Below, in pieces: positions 35,731 through 49,385 of a stretch of 64,000 nucleotides of DNA. Every line of letters begins with the position of its first letter. Position 1 is the first letter of the stretch. Source of the stretch: Chaetorhynchus papuensis (lineage: Eukaryota; Chordata; Aves; Passeriformes; Rhipiduridae); assembly GCA_013396525.1 (NCBI GenBank), contig VWYX01000277.1, positions 758,988 to 822,987 of the forward strand, given 5' to 3'. The position numbers and the translations under genes are program-made. The notes under the pieces were generated by a model, which had not been told where the DNA came from, did no database searches, and worked only from the letters and a program-made list of their open reading frames with translations.

Positions 35731-38248
35731 GACCTTAAGTTCTCAAAACATAAAGTCTTTTACATGTACAGAGATTCTTCCCAGATACAACAAAACTATT
35801 TGTGTAAAAAGTTGCAGATGTCACACAGTGATGCAACTCAATTTTGAGGAACCCAAGGACCATATAGAGACTTGTGTAGGTCTGCCTACAAATACAAGTT
35901 CAGAGCTGGTAAAGGTCACAGAGTCACTGTAATTTTCAGGGCTGGAAAGACTGTGTGCCGTTTCACCCATTTTTGTGCCTCTGCAAGGGTCACTCCTTGT
36001 CCTCAGAAGAGTCCATGTGTCCTTGAAGTCACAGATATTTCTTACTATATAATAATTGATGAATCAGCGGGACCCTCCGGTCTGAATCCTGCATGAATCC
36101 AGTAAGAGAATTTGAAGAAAAGTTAACATCAAATTTATTTCAGAGGGGCAGTCTGGGAGCAGATTTCTGACATGGAGTCAAGGTAAATCCACTTCACAGC
36201 ATTATTGGATTAGCCTTTCTTGAAGTTTAATTAAATTGGTTTTCCCTCTATTAACTGTTATAACTAGGAAATGGCAGATGAGAATGAAACTTCATCTCAT
36301 TACAGTATAAAAAGTTAAATCCCTTCTTGTGTCTCTAATGCTAAGAAATGTGCATTATTTTATAATAATCATGCAACTGGATTTTAAGTTAGTAACTTCA
36401 GAATGTGTCCTTTTGTCCCTGTTTCATCCACAGAGATCACCCACTTTTCAAGTGGCAAAACCATTGCTGGCTTGGGTGATCACATAGAAAGGGAAGAAGC
36501 TTCTTCCCTGTTTTGCTTTAAAGCAGGCAATCCCAAAATGAGCATGTCATGCTAAGCTGAGTGAGAAAACAAAAAAAACCCACCAAAAAACATAACAAGT
36601 GTAACAAACTTTGTAACCTTCTTCACTATCAAGTATTTTGAGCTATATTTACATATAGTCTACAAGGCTTCTCCTCTTTATCCCTTTTCAGAAAAAATAC
36701 TTTTACAGTTTCTTCAGTTTTAGAGCATGAGGAGGTCTAGTGAGTTTGACAGGACAATTCACATGGAAATGGATCATAAGGCTGAAGAAATGTTTATGTT
36801 TTACTACACTAGTGCACTGCCAGTGCAGAAATGCCTTTGAAAAATACACTTCTAAGTTGGAATATGAGCTTGATCAGAGGAACAGGGAGAAGGTAAAACA
36901 GCCAAGGTGGATCTTAAAAATGGAACATACCCGATGAGTATCGTTCTAATTGTAAACTCCAGAGACCTGAACACAGCACCCCAGAGGATGCCTGTTGATG
37001 GCTGGCTCTCTGAGGCATTATTAGGCCTCTGCAAAACATGACTTTGGTAGAGCCCACCCAGCCTTGTTCCTGCTGTGCCCATGTGAAGAGGAAAGGACGT
37101 GGTAGCAATAAGAATTTTCTACTTCATGGACAAACTTAGAATATTGGTATCAATTTGAAAGTGAATCACTTAGAACAATACAAAAATTGATATTTTATTG
37201 TCCCAGATTTCAACTGCAAAAAGTGAAAAAGTTCTCTTGGATGTGTGTAGCTAATTGAGGGCTAGAGACTTCAATGAGGCATTTTTGGCCCATCTCACTC
37301 TGAAGGTCTTGCAAGGGAAACAGAGGCTGGATTGTGCATAGCTCCTCCATGTTGTGAAAGTTGGGTTAATGATCTGTGAAAGGTGTCTGAATTGGACTGG
37401 GAATTGCCTCTGGTTCATGCTACCTCCTGATACATACTTCAGGTTCATTTTGAAGAATGCTGCCTGGACCTGTCCAGAAACATGCTTAAAACCATTCTGA
37501 CAGTTTCACAGCATAAGCAATTGAAATCCAGTGCCTGGGAATACTTCTTGGTGCTTTTAAATTTATTGGTATAGATTTAGCTTCTGTCACTCATATTATG
37601 AGCTCTCTGGGAAAAAAACATCCTTGTCTTGCTACTTCTCTATACTGAAAATAATTGAGTTTGATGTGTTTATCAGCAGGGTGCTTCCCATAATGATAAT
37701 AATTATTATGATGGATTAAGAGATAAAAAAACTTTTTCTCCTGTGAAAAATAACTAGTGGAGATGTTCAGCTATTTTTTTTTTTTTAAATCCTTTGTGTT
37801 TAAGAACTTCACTGGTCATATTGGCACTCACATTGCAGAGATATCTTTTGTTATTTTCTTTTTTTTTTTTTTCACCAGAGTGATTCTTGTTTCTATGGTG
37901 GACTAAAAGAGGTGCTGCCATACAGCTCTTCATATGAGTTATTTTGAGTCTGACCAAAATTAATATCAGAAATTCAGAATAATGCTGATTACCACAATGC
38001 TTGTAAAAGTGCTTTGTACAGCAGGAGACTGTGATCTGAGGCTGCAATGTCATTGGTTTATATATGACTGAGAAATATCTAATTTGTTGATTAACAATCA
38101 CCAGAAAGATACTTTGTATTTTCAAGATTATGAAAAGGACTAGCTTTCAATTTACTGCTCATCTAACCATTTAGTAATAATGTTATGTGGGACAGATAAT
38201 CACATAATTTACTTAGTAGGTTGTCCTTGCCCTTGAATTTTGTTTGAT

Positions 38249-38286
38249 GCCAGTAACATCATGCTTTGACCCCAGTAAGGTCATGC
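38249..38286. promoter_or_regulatory. Imperfect direct repeat with everted nuclear-receptor-like half-sites
   Basis: GCCAGTAACATCATGC (38249-38264) and CCCAGTAAGGTCATGC (38271-38286) match at 13 of 16 bases, 22 bases apart. The second copy with its left flank gives TGACCC-CAGTA-AGGTCA, two half-sites of nuclear-receptor type facing outward with a five-base spacer. Biological meaning is speculative. Confidence 0.2.
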
Positions 38287-41200
38287 CAATTCATACAAGC
38301 TCATTTGGCTCCGAATGCATTCAGTTGTAACAAAGACTTCTGATGCTGGGTAAGGAAACCAAAACAGAGATTGCAGCTATCATAGTTTATCACAGTTTTA
38401 TAGTTATTTGCTTATCTTTGTGTGTATGAGATGTAGCCTTGATGATAAAGCTAAAGGATACTTTTCTTATTTAATGGTTTGTCTTATTCTTAAATATTTC
38501 TATTTAAAGACTGTATTTTCTTGTTTCACTTTCTCTCTGATATCCATATGCTTTTTTTTTTAATTTTTGTACATAATTTAAGGCATCTGCTACCCTGTCA
38601 GAGAACAAAAACTTTCCCTCCACATTAAAAATTGCCTCATTGGCAAAAGATGTGTGTTGTTAGACAAATAGCCCCAGTTCCTTTCTTTTCCATTCTGTAA
38701 AAGGCAGAAGAGAGTTTTATTTTATTCTACAGAATAAAATAAAGGAAGGAAGACTGATTCTATGGATTGGTCTGGAGATACTATCTGAAGGTTTACACAG
38801 AAACCTGTGAGAAGTACTTGGTGTTCACACTTTCTGTAAGATGAGTTGTCACTATTTTTGAAAACTTACAGAAGTTAGAAAACAGTCTGGAAATTTAAAA
38901 ATAAAAGAGCTTTCAGCACACCATGTATATTCAGCATTTCATTACTATTTAATAACTGGTTTTTTTAATGTGGCTTTCCAAATCACACTTTACCTAAAAT
39001 TATACAAAACATTTCTGAAATATCTGACATATTTTCTAATTATTTTAGTACACTTCATACTGCCTGAAATGAAAGAGCAGGGCCACCAGGCTTTGCAAAA
39101 AGTAAATATTTTTTATTGAATTCTCTTCACTGCACTTTGAAATTTTTGAAAAGAGGAGAACAAATAAATTAAATAGAAATCCACAAGCTGTATTTCAGCA
39201 AGCTGAGGTTGTATTATCAGTGTTATCACTATTCTCACTCAACTACATCTACATTTGCACATGTAGTTCGGTGATGGCCACTGCACAGTCCCCACTGCAG
39301 GACCCCAGAGTAGAACATCAATCAGCTAAGGACATTTCTTCTTTCTCTGTGGATATTGCCACTGAATTGTACCTACTTCCCATGTCTCTGGATTAAGCTA
39401 ATGCTACTTTTCACAGGACATAAAAAAAAGCCCACCAAAAAAACCCAACCTCAAACTCTTTCACATTTTCATATCAGCTTGGCCACACAGTCACAAATAT
39501 CTTTAGACTCCTTAGGCTCCTACACATTTGTTAGTTTTCTCTGATTACCATAGACTCCAAAATTTCAACCCCTAACACTACAATCACACTTATCAGCGTG
39601 ACAGTGTTCTACAAATGCTTTCTCCTACAGCTTGAAACAATCACATCCATGACACAGACCCTGCTAAAAAAGGTAAAAATTAGTATTTCTGGAAGAGACA
39701 ATAGCTAGCAAGGAGGGACAGGGAAAAGTTGCAATATGTGATACATCTACAAGTATAACTATTCAGTTCACTATATTTAGTATCAAAGTTATGATTATTT
39801 GGTCTCAATCTTCTCTTTTCAAATTATTTTTCATTTTCCTTTGAGGATTAGGACTAAGAGATCAGAAACCAATTTTGTAGGAAATTATCTCTCACTGACC
39901 ATTGGCTGCTACAATCATTGTAGATTCACTGTGGCATTCTTTTGTCTACTTTATTGTGGGGCTTTGTGCATATAATTTCCTCACAGAAAGAAGACAACCA
40001 CTTAAAATTTTCTCATGGATTTTTTTGTCATTGTTGTTTATAGAAAACATGACTAAACTAAAAATTTTTAATTTTTATCTTCTTTGGATGAGATGTTGAA
40101 TATGAAATGGTTTACAGTTCAGAATCACATATTTGGTAAAGGCCAGGGAAGAGGTAATAACAAAACACCTGCCAATAATATGCACAGACAATGATCATCT
40201 ATTTGCACTACAGCTCTTTCTCCAAGCACTGCCTGGCTGGGACTTCTCTGTGTCCTGGTGCATTTTAAGAACCAGTTCTTGAGAAATGAGTTCATCCACT
40301 CTACCTGTCTCTGTCCAAATATAGATAAAAAGGTAGATATTTGGACTTCTGTTGATTGGCAGTGTTGTTTTATGGTAATTAAATATAAAATAGAATACTT
40401 GCCTGGGACTATGGACTAATTTTATTACAATTTTCCTAGAGTCACATTAGTTTAGGCTTTATAAAAACTCTGAAATTCTGCTTCAAATGAAAGTCAATTG
40501 AAACCAATTTTATTTTCTTTTTTATTCTTTTTCCATTTTCTTCCTTTTCTTTTAAGCAAGGAATTGAACAGATATCTGACACCTCTAGCATGGGAGTCCA
40601 CACCACTGAAATCAAAATTATTTCTGTATGTCTGCTGCCAGCCCTGAATGGTTTGAGTTTTACTTCAAGCCCAGACTAACTGGCTACGTGGATCATCGTT
40701 TGAAACTATTTCCCACTCAGTTCTGCTTACAAACAGCTTCACAGAAGCATTTTTCTTCCTTATTAAAAAAGCTAAATGTTCTGCTTAATCCTTTGTCTAC
40801 AATTAATTATTTTGCTAAATTAGGATCTCCGTAGAAAAAAAAGATTTGAAACACAAATGAAGAAATTTCAAGTACACCAGGAAAGAAAAATATTTGTAAA
40901 TTTTAAATGACAAAAGTAGCTAAAAGTACTTTCTCCAGTTTATCAACCAGCTGACATATGCCAAAGCAATATTGACTGTAGAGCCCATAATTACACTTTC
41001 AAGCTTCTCTTACACTTTTGAAGTTCAGTTTATTTGTTTTTAAATTACCTTCTTTCAGCTATCTCATCTATCTTCAGCTATATTTTTGAAGTGTGATAAT
41101 GATATTGGCTGACATCACAACTTGTTCAAGATAAGAATTATCTACTGTTGCAGAAAGTGAGTTTGTCAGTAGCAGAATAATTCCTCAGCCAAAGATTATG

Positions 41201-41350
41201 ACCCATTTCAAAGTTCAGTTGAATGCAAAGTGTTTAATAATACTGTTGATTCTTGGTTTGTGTGTGAACATTTCTGTCCTGACACGATGTGCATGAAAAA
41301 CAATCTCTGCCCTGAAGAAGGAGAGATATTTTTCTTCAAATCGATGAAAG

Positions 41351-41395
41351 AAACTAGAAAGAAAAAAACTAGAAGGAAAAAACTAGAAGAAAAAC
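41351..41395. repeat. Tandem repeat, about 15-bp unit, three copies
   Basis: Units start with AACTAGAA followed by a purine stretch (AGAAAAA, GGAAAAA, GAAAAAC). Slight length differences between units show decay. Confidence 0.8.
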
Positions 41396-44300
41396 AGTGG
41401 TACAGAGAAAGTCCTTTGACCAGAGTGCCACACCAGATTAATTACAATTAATGCATGATGACACAAACTCTCCTTAGGCCAACCATTTCATCAAACTCTG
41501 CTGAGCCTTAGAACCACAGAATCATTAATGTGTTTTGTGCAAAGCCTACAAGCCCACATAGCAATGGCAGCATGAAGTGCTTTCAGAAGTGGTCAGAGAT
41601 TATTTAGTCTCTCTACGCTAACATTTCAATTATTCCATTCTTGTTAAGTGAAGATAGTGTCCTAATGCACAATTTCAGTTTTATTGTTCAGTTCATAGTT
41701 TAGGCTGTACCAGAAGTAAGTTCATACATGTTTTAGAAACACATAGAAACACAGAAATCCTCTTCTAGAGGATTTATTTTTGTCTCAAACTAAGAGATGA
41801 TTGTAGAAACAAGCCAGTTTAGTTTTAAACATACGAACATTTACACATTAAATATTTTCAGAGCATGTTTTTCTTAAAGATTTCTTCAGTTCTGCTTTAT
41901 GAATCTTCAGAATAAATCTGCAGGGCTATGTTTCGTTTTACAGACTTTTATTTTAAAGACCACAATTAGTTTAAACAATTTCGAAAATGTTTGACTCATT
42001 CCAAAGTGGATTTAAAAATCCACAGCCTCATTCACCATTTCTTTGCCTTCTCAGGTAAGGTAGACAAATTCAATGAGAGATCTACAAATCAAGTTAAAAA
42101 TCTTAAATAGAAAGATTTCAGCTACCCCATCTTATTTAGCTCTTGATGTATTTCTGGTTTAGGCAATAAAGATGCCCTTAAATCCTGTCATGATAATCAT
42201 GTTTAAAAATCCTCCTGTCGTATTTAAATCTGTTATGATTTAAGTCCTTTTCAAGTATTATGTTTCTGATTTTCACCCAAAGGGAAGATCTAGTAAAGAG
42301 TTCTGAGTTCATTCTGAGTTCAGCCAGATGGCACATTACACGTGACTACATCAGCTGTGGAAAATTCTCCCAGTGAACTTCAAGACAGCCCAAGTATCTC
42401 ATAAAGTGCCTCTCCACATGGCTCAAAATTGAGAGTCCATGCTTCAGTGTTCTGGTTAGGAGCAGTATAGAAAAAGGCAAAATGCATTACTTTTCAATAG
42501 ATTCAAAAGAGTAAACGTATTTCTGTTGCTCTTGAATTTCATTCCATGAACCTGCAAGATGGATAAGGAGTTAAAGTACAGATTTTCATCTAAGACTTAG
42601 AGTGAAAGTTGGTCATAAAATCAAAATAAATTGACTTCCATTTTTCCTTATTTAAATAAAAATCATCACAGGGAAATGATCTGCCTTTCAAGCTGAGGTA
42701 TCTCCGTATTCTAACCAATATAAACTTTTAAGACAGTACAAAGGAAAAGAGTAAGCTATTTGCAGTGCAGAGCAGATCAGAAGGTCTAGTTCGTCTTAGA
42801 AAACTTAGGAACTATGCGATGTATTTTGAAGTCCTGCTTAATTTGCTTGCGCAGTCTTTATGTCTGTGTATAGTTTTGTGTATTTGTATACATTATTGTC
42901 TATATTTATGCATCTGCCAGTTTCTGAAAATTCTGGTTTTTATTGCAACAGATTTCCCCGTTTGCTTGTGCCTTACTGAAGTAATTTGTGCAGCAGATAT
43001 TGCAGATACTTCATGTCTTTTTGTAAATTCAGATAAACTGAAGGCGACTGAGTCAATCCCAAGTACTGAGTAGCTTGCAGTTGTAGGCAGTGAACAGTCA
43101 GAAGGGACTAAACTGGCCACAGTTCTCCAGACTGGATGAGCCCCTGGAGTGTATGCATGATAAAGTATCATGAAATTATAATGAATAGAGAAATGTGGGT
43201 GTAAAATAACTAAACTAGGTGATTTTACTCAGTAGCCAAGTCATAGAAAAACAGATATGCCATTACAAAATATATAGTATAGCCATGGAACAAAGTACCA
43301 TAGAAACCTATGTCTGTACTTAGTGTTGAAAAAAAAAGTTGAAAAGGCAATTAAATTAATAAGGAAAGGAATCTCTCCAGATCTAACAAACAAAAGATAA
43401 CTCTAGCTCAAAACCTCTACAAGCTATAGGTTATTTCAAATCACTAGGGAAATACACTGTGAAAACATCATCATATATGTGTCTTATCCTTAGACTCTTT
43501 TTCAGTGATTCGACACAGTAAACCAGAACTCACAAAGATGCAAACTTCTGCTCTTGTTTTGAAAGGACATTCTTCACTTCCCTCACACCATTCTCCTGGT
43601 GTCTTGAAGCTCTGCAGGATTGCATAGTATGAGATAAACAACTTTTAAACAAATTAGTAGTTCTATTTATTTTTTTATATATTCAGTATCCTAGGGACTT
43701 CCCTAGGGGGAGTGTTCATTGTTCAGTATTCAGAGCTTAACAAAAAGTGAACAAGCCTGTGTAAGGTAGCAATAAGTAATTCACAGGATACCTTAAACAT
43801 CTCAGAAGTTTTGAGGATTTTGAAATTTCATTCCCTCTTCTCTTATGTCAAAGAGGTGAGTAGTCACATTAAATGGGCAGTACTAACACAATATTCTTCT
43901 GAGCTATTGGAAAAGAGTAGATCGAGTTATCCTTGTCAAGCATCAGCAGGGCTGGAAGTCTGCATTCAGAAATTCTAGTCTTGCATATTCGAGAACTATT
44001 GAAGCATTTAGTTGATTATCTCATCTGAAGGCTTTGTGAGGTTCACAACTGAACCTAGAATACCAGTGTCAAACCCAAATTTGCTCCTTTTTCTCACAGA
44101 ACAAGGAACATGCATTGCTGCAGAACCAATTTTTGCCCTTTTTTTTGTGCTCCTGCTATGTTAAATTCAATGGGGTGCAATTTAACGCAAGTACTGTGTC
44201 ATTTTCCTGTCCATTGCTTTTCCATGCCTTTTTTCAATTCTGCATGCAATAAAGATGATTCTTGCATCAAAAGAGGACAGTGAAGGTAATGTAACAGTTT

Positions 44301-44857
44301 AACACAGCTGAAACAGCCTTGTTCCCTGACCTGCTCAAACTGACAATTCTGCAGCCTCTGGTACTGTCTGTAGACAGCTCTACATCACTGTATCTGGCAG
44401 TTTTCATTTTACAGCATAGGTGTTAAGCAGTTAAAACCTGAAAGAGCCCCACCATTGCTAGTAAAATGGGAAAAAGTTCTACTAGAATAAGGAAATATTT
44501 CTACAGAATTGTATACCAGAGAAAATAAGATTTCTCCTGGGCTGAAGCCACTAAACAACTCCAAGTTAAATCAGAATCCAGAGGTACTTTAAATGACTTG
44601 CTCTGTCTATAGGAAATGGGATTGCAACTTCTGTAACTGTTTATTTGGCTGTGACTGCAGTTTTCAGCTCAGGGAAACTTATTTTCTAATAAGAAAGCTT
44701 TTAAAATTATGTTTTCTTTAATTTTCTAGCCTAACTAGTCCATTTCCATGCTAGGAAATTTTCTCAGGGCAGCCCTAATGAGGCTGCTGCTGAAGCACAG
44801 ACAATCTCTTCTTAAGGAGATATTTTGGTTAAAAGAATCCTCTGCTCTGTTGAGTGT

Positions 44858-44892
44858 CTGATTACACCCAGATTAGATAAAGCCAATTAAGC
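44858..44892. promoter_or_regulatory. Candidate homeodomain-like site cluster
   Basis: TGATTACAC, AGATTAGATAA and CCAATTAAGCAC stand within 35 bases, giving GATTA twice and one AATTAA core. The surrounding 44740-44930 has balanced composition and no repeat signature. This is motif shape only. Confidence 0.18.
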
Positions 44893-45341
44893 ACTTAGTT
44901 TGTAGCAAAATGAATATCTAACAAGTTATGTACCAGGGAGTTATTAGAGGAAGTCAAAGGGTGACTCCAGTGAGCAATCTATGAGTACTTTAGCATCAAA
45001 TAAAAATGGATGTATCCAAAAAAGATATAAAATATCTTATTTATTTATTTCCATCTGTTGCCTTTATATATTCCTTCCTTTTCCAAAATTTTGTAACTAA
45101 ATGTAGCTAATACCTAAGAGAATAAAATTTTAATTTTTTTCAAGTTATTCATGTTTATTAAGTTTATATCAGTTGTAATTATTTCATTACTGTTGTTATA
45201 TTAGCATGACAATCCCTTATACTACATTACTAATAAAAACAAGAAATCCAAATTTTCTTACTTATCTACAGCATTACAGTTTTACCCCTCTATTAACTGA
45301 ATCAAAAACATTAAGGCAGTCCTCACAGATAATATTATAAT

Positions 45342-45358
45342 ATGTATACTGTATACAT
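45342..45358. repeat. 8-bp inverted repeat, one-base centre
   Basis: ATGTATAC, T, GTATACAT. An AT-rich palindrome of a kind that forms easily by chance. Confidence 0.7.
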
Positions 45359-46158
45359 TCACAGTTTTTTCATTAATGATAAGTAGATTTTGTAGACCCA
45401 GCTTTTCATAAGCTAAGTAAAAGCTCTATTTGTGCAGAAGATAGGGGACTGTGGGAGCTATAATTTTGTATCATCATAAAAATAGCCATCAGAAAAATAT
45501 CATTAGAAAGCAAATAATTTGTTCTCCTCCTATAATTTTTTTGGAACACGATGTTTTCATAAGACTTCATCCAAACTTATTAGCAATAATCATGTTTTCT
45601 TGGTAGCTGTGTGCCTCCCTTCCTTCTTGAACTTATGAGGTCTAAGTATAAAAGAAGATTTCAGTGTTTTCTGAGGTGTCTACAAAGTTTGTACAGCTCT
45701 TATTTTCTGTTTTTCTTCCTTTGTGCATGCATTATGTCTGTTTTCACACAAAGACTTCCACAACTCATCAGCCCGTTGTAAAGGCTGTCATGATTTTACA
45801 TCTTACCTTCACACAGTCATTGAACCCTCATTTCTCTTGCTTTCTAGAGAAATGAAGGTCTCTGCTCTAGAGCTCTCTGCTGCACTGGGAACTTCCAAGG
45901 GTACTTGTGCAAGTCATTTCAAAGTCACTCCAGCCTCCAAGGATAAGGGAAGTATTGTGAGGCTGCACAGACAAACCAAAGGAAAAAAAAATAGGAAAAA
46001 AACAAGGTAGTGATTAAGTAGTTTTTAAGCCTTGTCACTGAAAGTATATGATTAGGTATCACCTGGAAGAAAGAGAAATCTCAGATACCTTAAAGAGATA
46101 AATAAGATGAAGTCCATTTTTTAACATATTCCTCACAACCTTACAATATCCTAAATCC

Positions 46159-46813
46159 CAGAATCATTACAACTGTTTAGGTTGGAAAAGCAATCTAAGA
46201 TCATCATGTCGAGCTGTTTACCCCAAGTCCACCACTTAACCATGTCCCCAGGTGTCACATCTTCATGTTTTTAAATACCTCCAGGGGTGGCGACTCCACC
46301 ACTTCTTTGGGCAACCTGCTCCAGTGCTTGACACCTCTTTCAGTGAAGAGATTTTCCCTAAAACCCAAACTAAACTTCCCCTGGTGCAACTTGAGGCCAT
46401 TTCCTCTTGTCCTATTGTCTGTTGCCTGGGAGAAGAGACAAAACCCCACCTAAGCAGATGAGCTCATTTCAGATGGTTGTAGAGTGTGATAAGGGCCCCC
46501 TAAGCCTCCCTTTCTTCAGGCACACCCCCAGCTCCCTCGGCTGCTCCTCATCAGACTTGTGCTCCAGACCCTTCAGCTCTGTTGTCCTTCTCTGGACACG
46601 CTCCAGCACATCAATATCTTTCTTGCGGTGAGAGGCTCAAAACTGGACACAGAACTTGAGGTTTAACCTCACCAATGCCCAGTACAGGGCTATGGTCACT
46701 GCCCTGTCCTGCTGGGCACATTATTTCTCGTACAGGCCATGATGTCATTGACTTCCTTGACCACCTGGGCACATGCTGGCCGATATTCAGCTGTCTGTTG
46801 ACCAACATCCCCA
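46159..46813 (-). mobile_element. CR1 LINE, 5'-truncated copy
   Basis: The minus-strand element has its 3' end at left ('cagaatcattacaactgttt', 'aggttggaaaagcaatctaa'). It continues through 'taccccaagtccaccactta', 'cttcccctggtgcaacttga', 'gcagatgagctcatttcaga' and 'acttgtgctccagacccttc' to 'ctgttgaccaacatcccca'. The minus-strand translation at 46255-46449 includes RTRGNGLKLHQGKF and SRLPKEVVESPPLEVFK, the characteristic C-terminal end of CR1 ORF2. Frames are broken further upstream. This copy and the one at 8661 share the same family type. Confidence 0.96.
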
Positions 46814-48559
46814 ATGAGTATGTTTTTTCTTCTTGGTTAAAACAGTAATTTTCTCTTCTTGGTTGTCCATAGTAATTTCTGTACATAAAAGATAATAGAA
46901 GATTTGAAAAGAAACCTTGAAACATGAAGACTAAGGGTATATTTTTTCCAAATTTTCCAGCAAAAGCCTCAGTAGATCATGTGTTCTGAAAAGTGTATTC
47001 ACCAGCACCAATATCATCATGGATGACCCTACTCAATAATTTCCTTCTGATCTGGCTGCAGATTTTGTTATCAGATAGGAGTACTTTTGAAACCAGCTGA
47101 AGTACTTACACATCCTGTGTAAGTGCTCTGTAGTTGTGTTCTTACCAGTCATCCTGTGTCACATGCCCCAGTATGAATTTTGCTCTTCCCTAAAGTCAAA
47201 ACTGGTAGGGCAACTTTGCAATTCTCTGAATGTGCTAGCAAGTGAGCTTGGAATTAGGTTCATCATCCGGAAAAAACAGAAATTCCCAAGTTCAGGAAAG
47301 AACAAAAAAATGAAGTGATATTCCAGGTCCTGTCAATGAATGAACAAGAGAATAAAGGCTCTGGTCTGTGCCAACAGACGTCTGGGCTCAGGAATTTATT
47401 TTGTCCGCAGTTTTTAGCCTGGGTTGCTGAACCTAATCTGTCCCAGAGCCCATCAATGTCAACAGTTATTAACAAAGCATTATAAGGTATGGGTAATGTA
47501 AAAATATTTACTGAGGAATCCACCAGGGCTTTGTTTCAATCAGTTCTTTTGGTACATAAGTAATCTTTTCTATTAAACCATCTGACCCCACATGGCAGAG
47601 CTTGACTTATGCTTAAATGATATTCCAATGAGAAATAACAAAATGAGCTGTGATTCCATTTATAAAAGAATGCATAAATAAGCATACTTTGAAGAAATGA
47701 ATCAAAGGAGTATGAAGAAAAAACCCTAGCAGGTTGCCAGTGAAACACATTTTTTGTGTTTGGAAACCAAATTAAAATTCGGATATTTCATTAAGAACAC
47801 TTAAACACAGTACGGTTACCCTGCATTTAAATCAGTGCAGCTAAGACCAAGTTTTGATCCTCAATAACTTGACTGCTTTTCAAATAAGTGTAATCAAAAC
47901 TGTTCAGAGAAAAAAGGCTGTGGCTAATGCCATCGATATTGACAGTAACTTTTTACTTACCGCAGCGCTCAACCTTTCTTGTTATACATTTCCACACTTT
48001 TTCATAATACAACACATTTTCAAAATAAGATATATTCTTGTTGCACTATAATTATGAACATTTTCAAGTAAAATGCATGTGAAAATAAAAGACATAGAGT
48101 AAAGATAACAGAAGGGAACAGGGTTACAGGGTTATTCAATCTGGTTGCCTTGCCATGCTAAAAAGCAAAGTGAAAAAAGAGATAGAGGGATACAAGAGAC
48201 AGATTTTTGTTAATGTATTCATCCTGCTGTATACATTAGTGCACATTCATAATGGTAGGTTTATAGAGATATTTATCTTACAGAATTTTTTACTCCTAAA
48301 AAGCACATATTAAGAAGTCTGTCAGCTCACTGAAGTGATATATTTACCCTCAAACCAGTATGAATTGTGATCAGAGCAGCATATGCATTGATAAAGAATC
48401 ATGAGCCTTGCTTCTTAAACCCGGCTAATAGATCTTGAAAATTTATGCTTCATGCAATCCAGATAACATGCAAAATGTTTTTCTGAGCACTTATATATCC
48501 TACAACACCAAAATACTTGAATCTTCTTAAATAGTTGTCTTGACAAGACCACAATTACT
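46814..48559. other. Unique sequence, no gene seen
   Basis: No recognised gene or mobile element in about 1.7 kb. Confidence 0.6.
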
Positions 48560-49385
48560 GGGCAAAAAGTTGGGAGAAGTGGTTGATAAACCAGATGGTT
48601 GTGCTCTCAGTCAGAAGGACCTGGGAGTTAGAGAAACACCCTGACACAAACCTCACTGAAGGGAAAGGGTTAAGTCCTGGCCACAAGGATGATGAACCTC
48701 CTAAACCAGCACAAGCTGAGAACCAACCAGCTCCAAAGCAGCTTGACAGAGATGGACCTGGGTGTCCTGGTGGACAAGAACTCGAACATGAGCTGTCAGT
48801 GTCCATTTGTGGCAGTGACGTCAGCTTCCTGGAATGTATTAGGCAGAAAGGTGACAACAGGGTGAATGAGGTGTTTCTTCCCCTCTGCTAGAGGTCCTGA
48901 TAAGACACACCTGGAGTTCTGTGTCCCTTTCTGAGCTCCCCTGTACAAAACAAATGTGGATATATGGGATGAAGTACAGAAAAGAGAAACAAAGATGACT
49001 TAGAGATTGAAGCATTTTTCATATGTGGAGAGATGGAGAGCACCAGGGTTGTTAAACCACAAGAAGAAAAGGCTCAGAAGGAACGTAAACCTGTGTAGAC
49101 ATACTGATGGGAAGCAATAAAGAAGTTGCAGCCACAATCTTCTCAGTAGTGCCATGATAGCAGACAAGAGAGAATGGGTACAATTTTTAATACCAAAAAT
49201 TCCAGTTAAATGTAATAAAAAGTCCTTTTTTTTTTTTTTAACCTCGGTGAAGATGTTCAGCACTGGTACAGGTTGCCCAGAGAGGATGTGGAGTCTCCAT
49301 CATTGGAATTGCCCTCAGCAACCTAGCTGACCTCGCAATGTTTCCTGAGATAGCTTTCTCTCCCATTCATTCTGTTATTCTGTGG
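48560..49385 (+). mobile_element. CR1 LINE, diverged 5'-truncated copy
   Basis: Plus-strand CR1 of another subfamily, strongly decayed. Recognisable blocks are 'gacctgggtgtcctggtgga' with 'acatgagctgtcagtgtcc', 'cacctggagttctgtgtcc', 'aacaaagatgac', and 'acaggttgcccagagagg' with 'gtggagtctccatca'. The right end decays into 'attctgttattctgtgg', matching a CR1 tail. It covers the C-terminal part of ORF2 and the 3' UTR. A T15 run (49225-49239) has grown inside it. Edges are uncertain by some tens of bases. Confidence 0.85.

Larger units (their letters stand above)
35731..46158. other. 10-kb block with no recognised gene or mobile element
   Basis: No CR1, LTR or exon signature found. Local features are a T run at about 37859-37872, a three-copy tandem repeat at 41351-41395, a near-repeat with half-sites at 38249-38286, a homeodomain-like cluster near 44860-44892, and a small palindrome at 45342-45358. 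Frames such as 37754-38125 and 42765-43073 match nothing known. Confidence 0.55.

Noticed and set aside
41508..41560. Possible CR1 3' end ('accacagaatcattaatgt')
   Set aside because: Only about 18 bases resemble the terminal motif and the following sequence does not continue into CR1.
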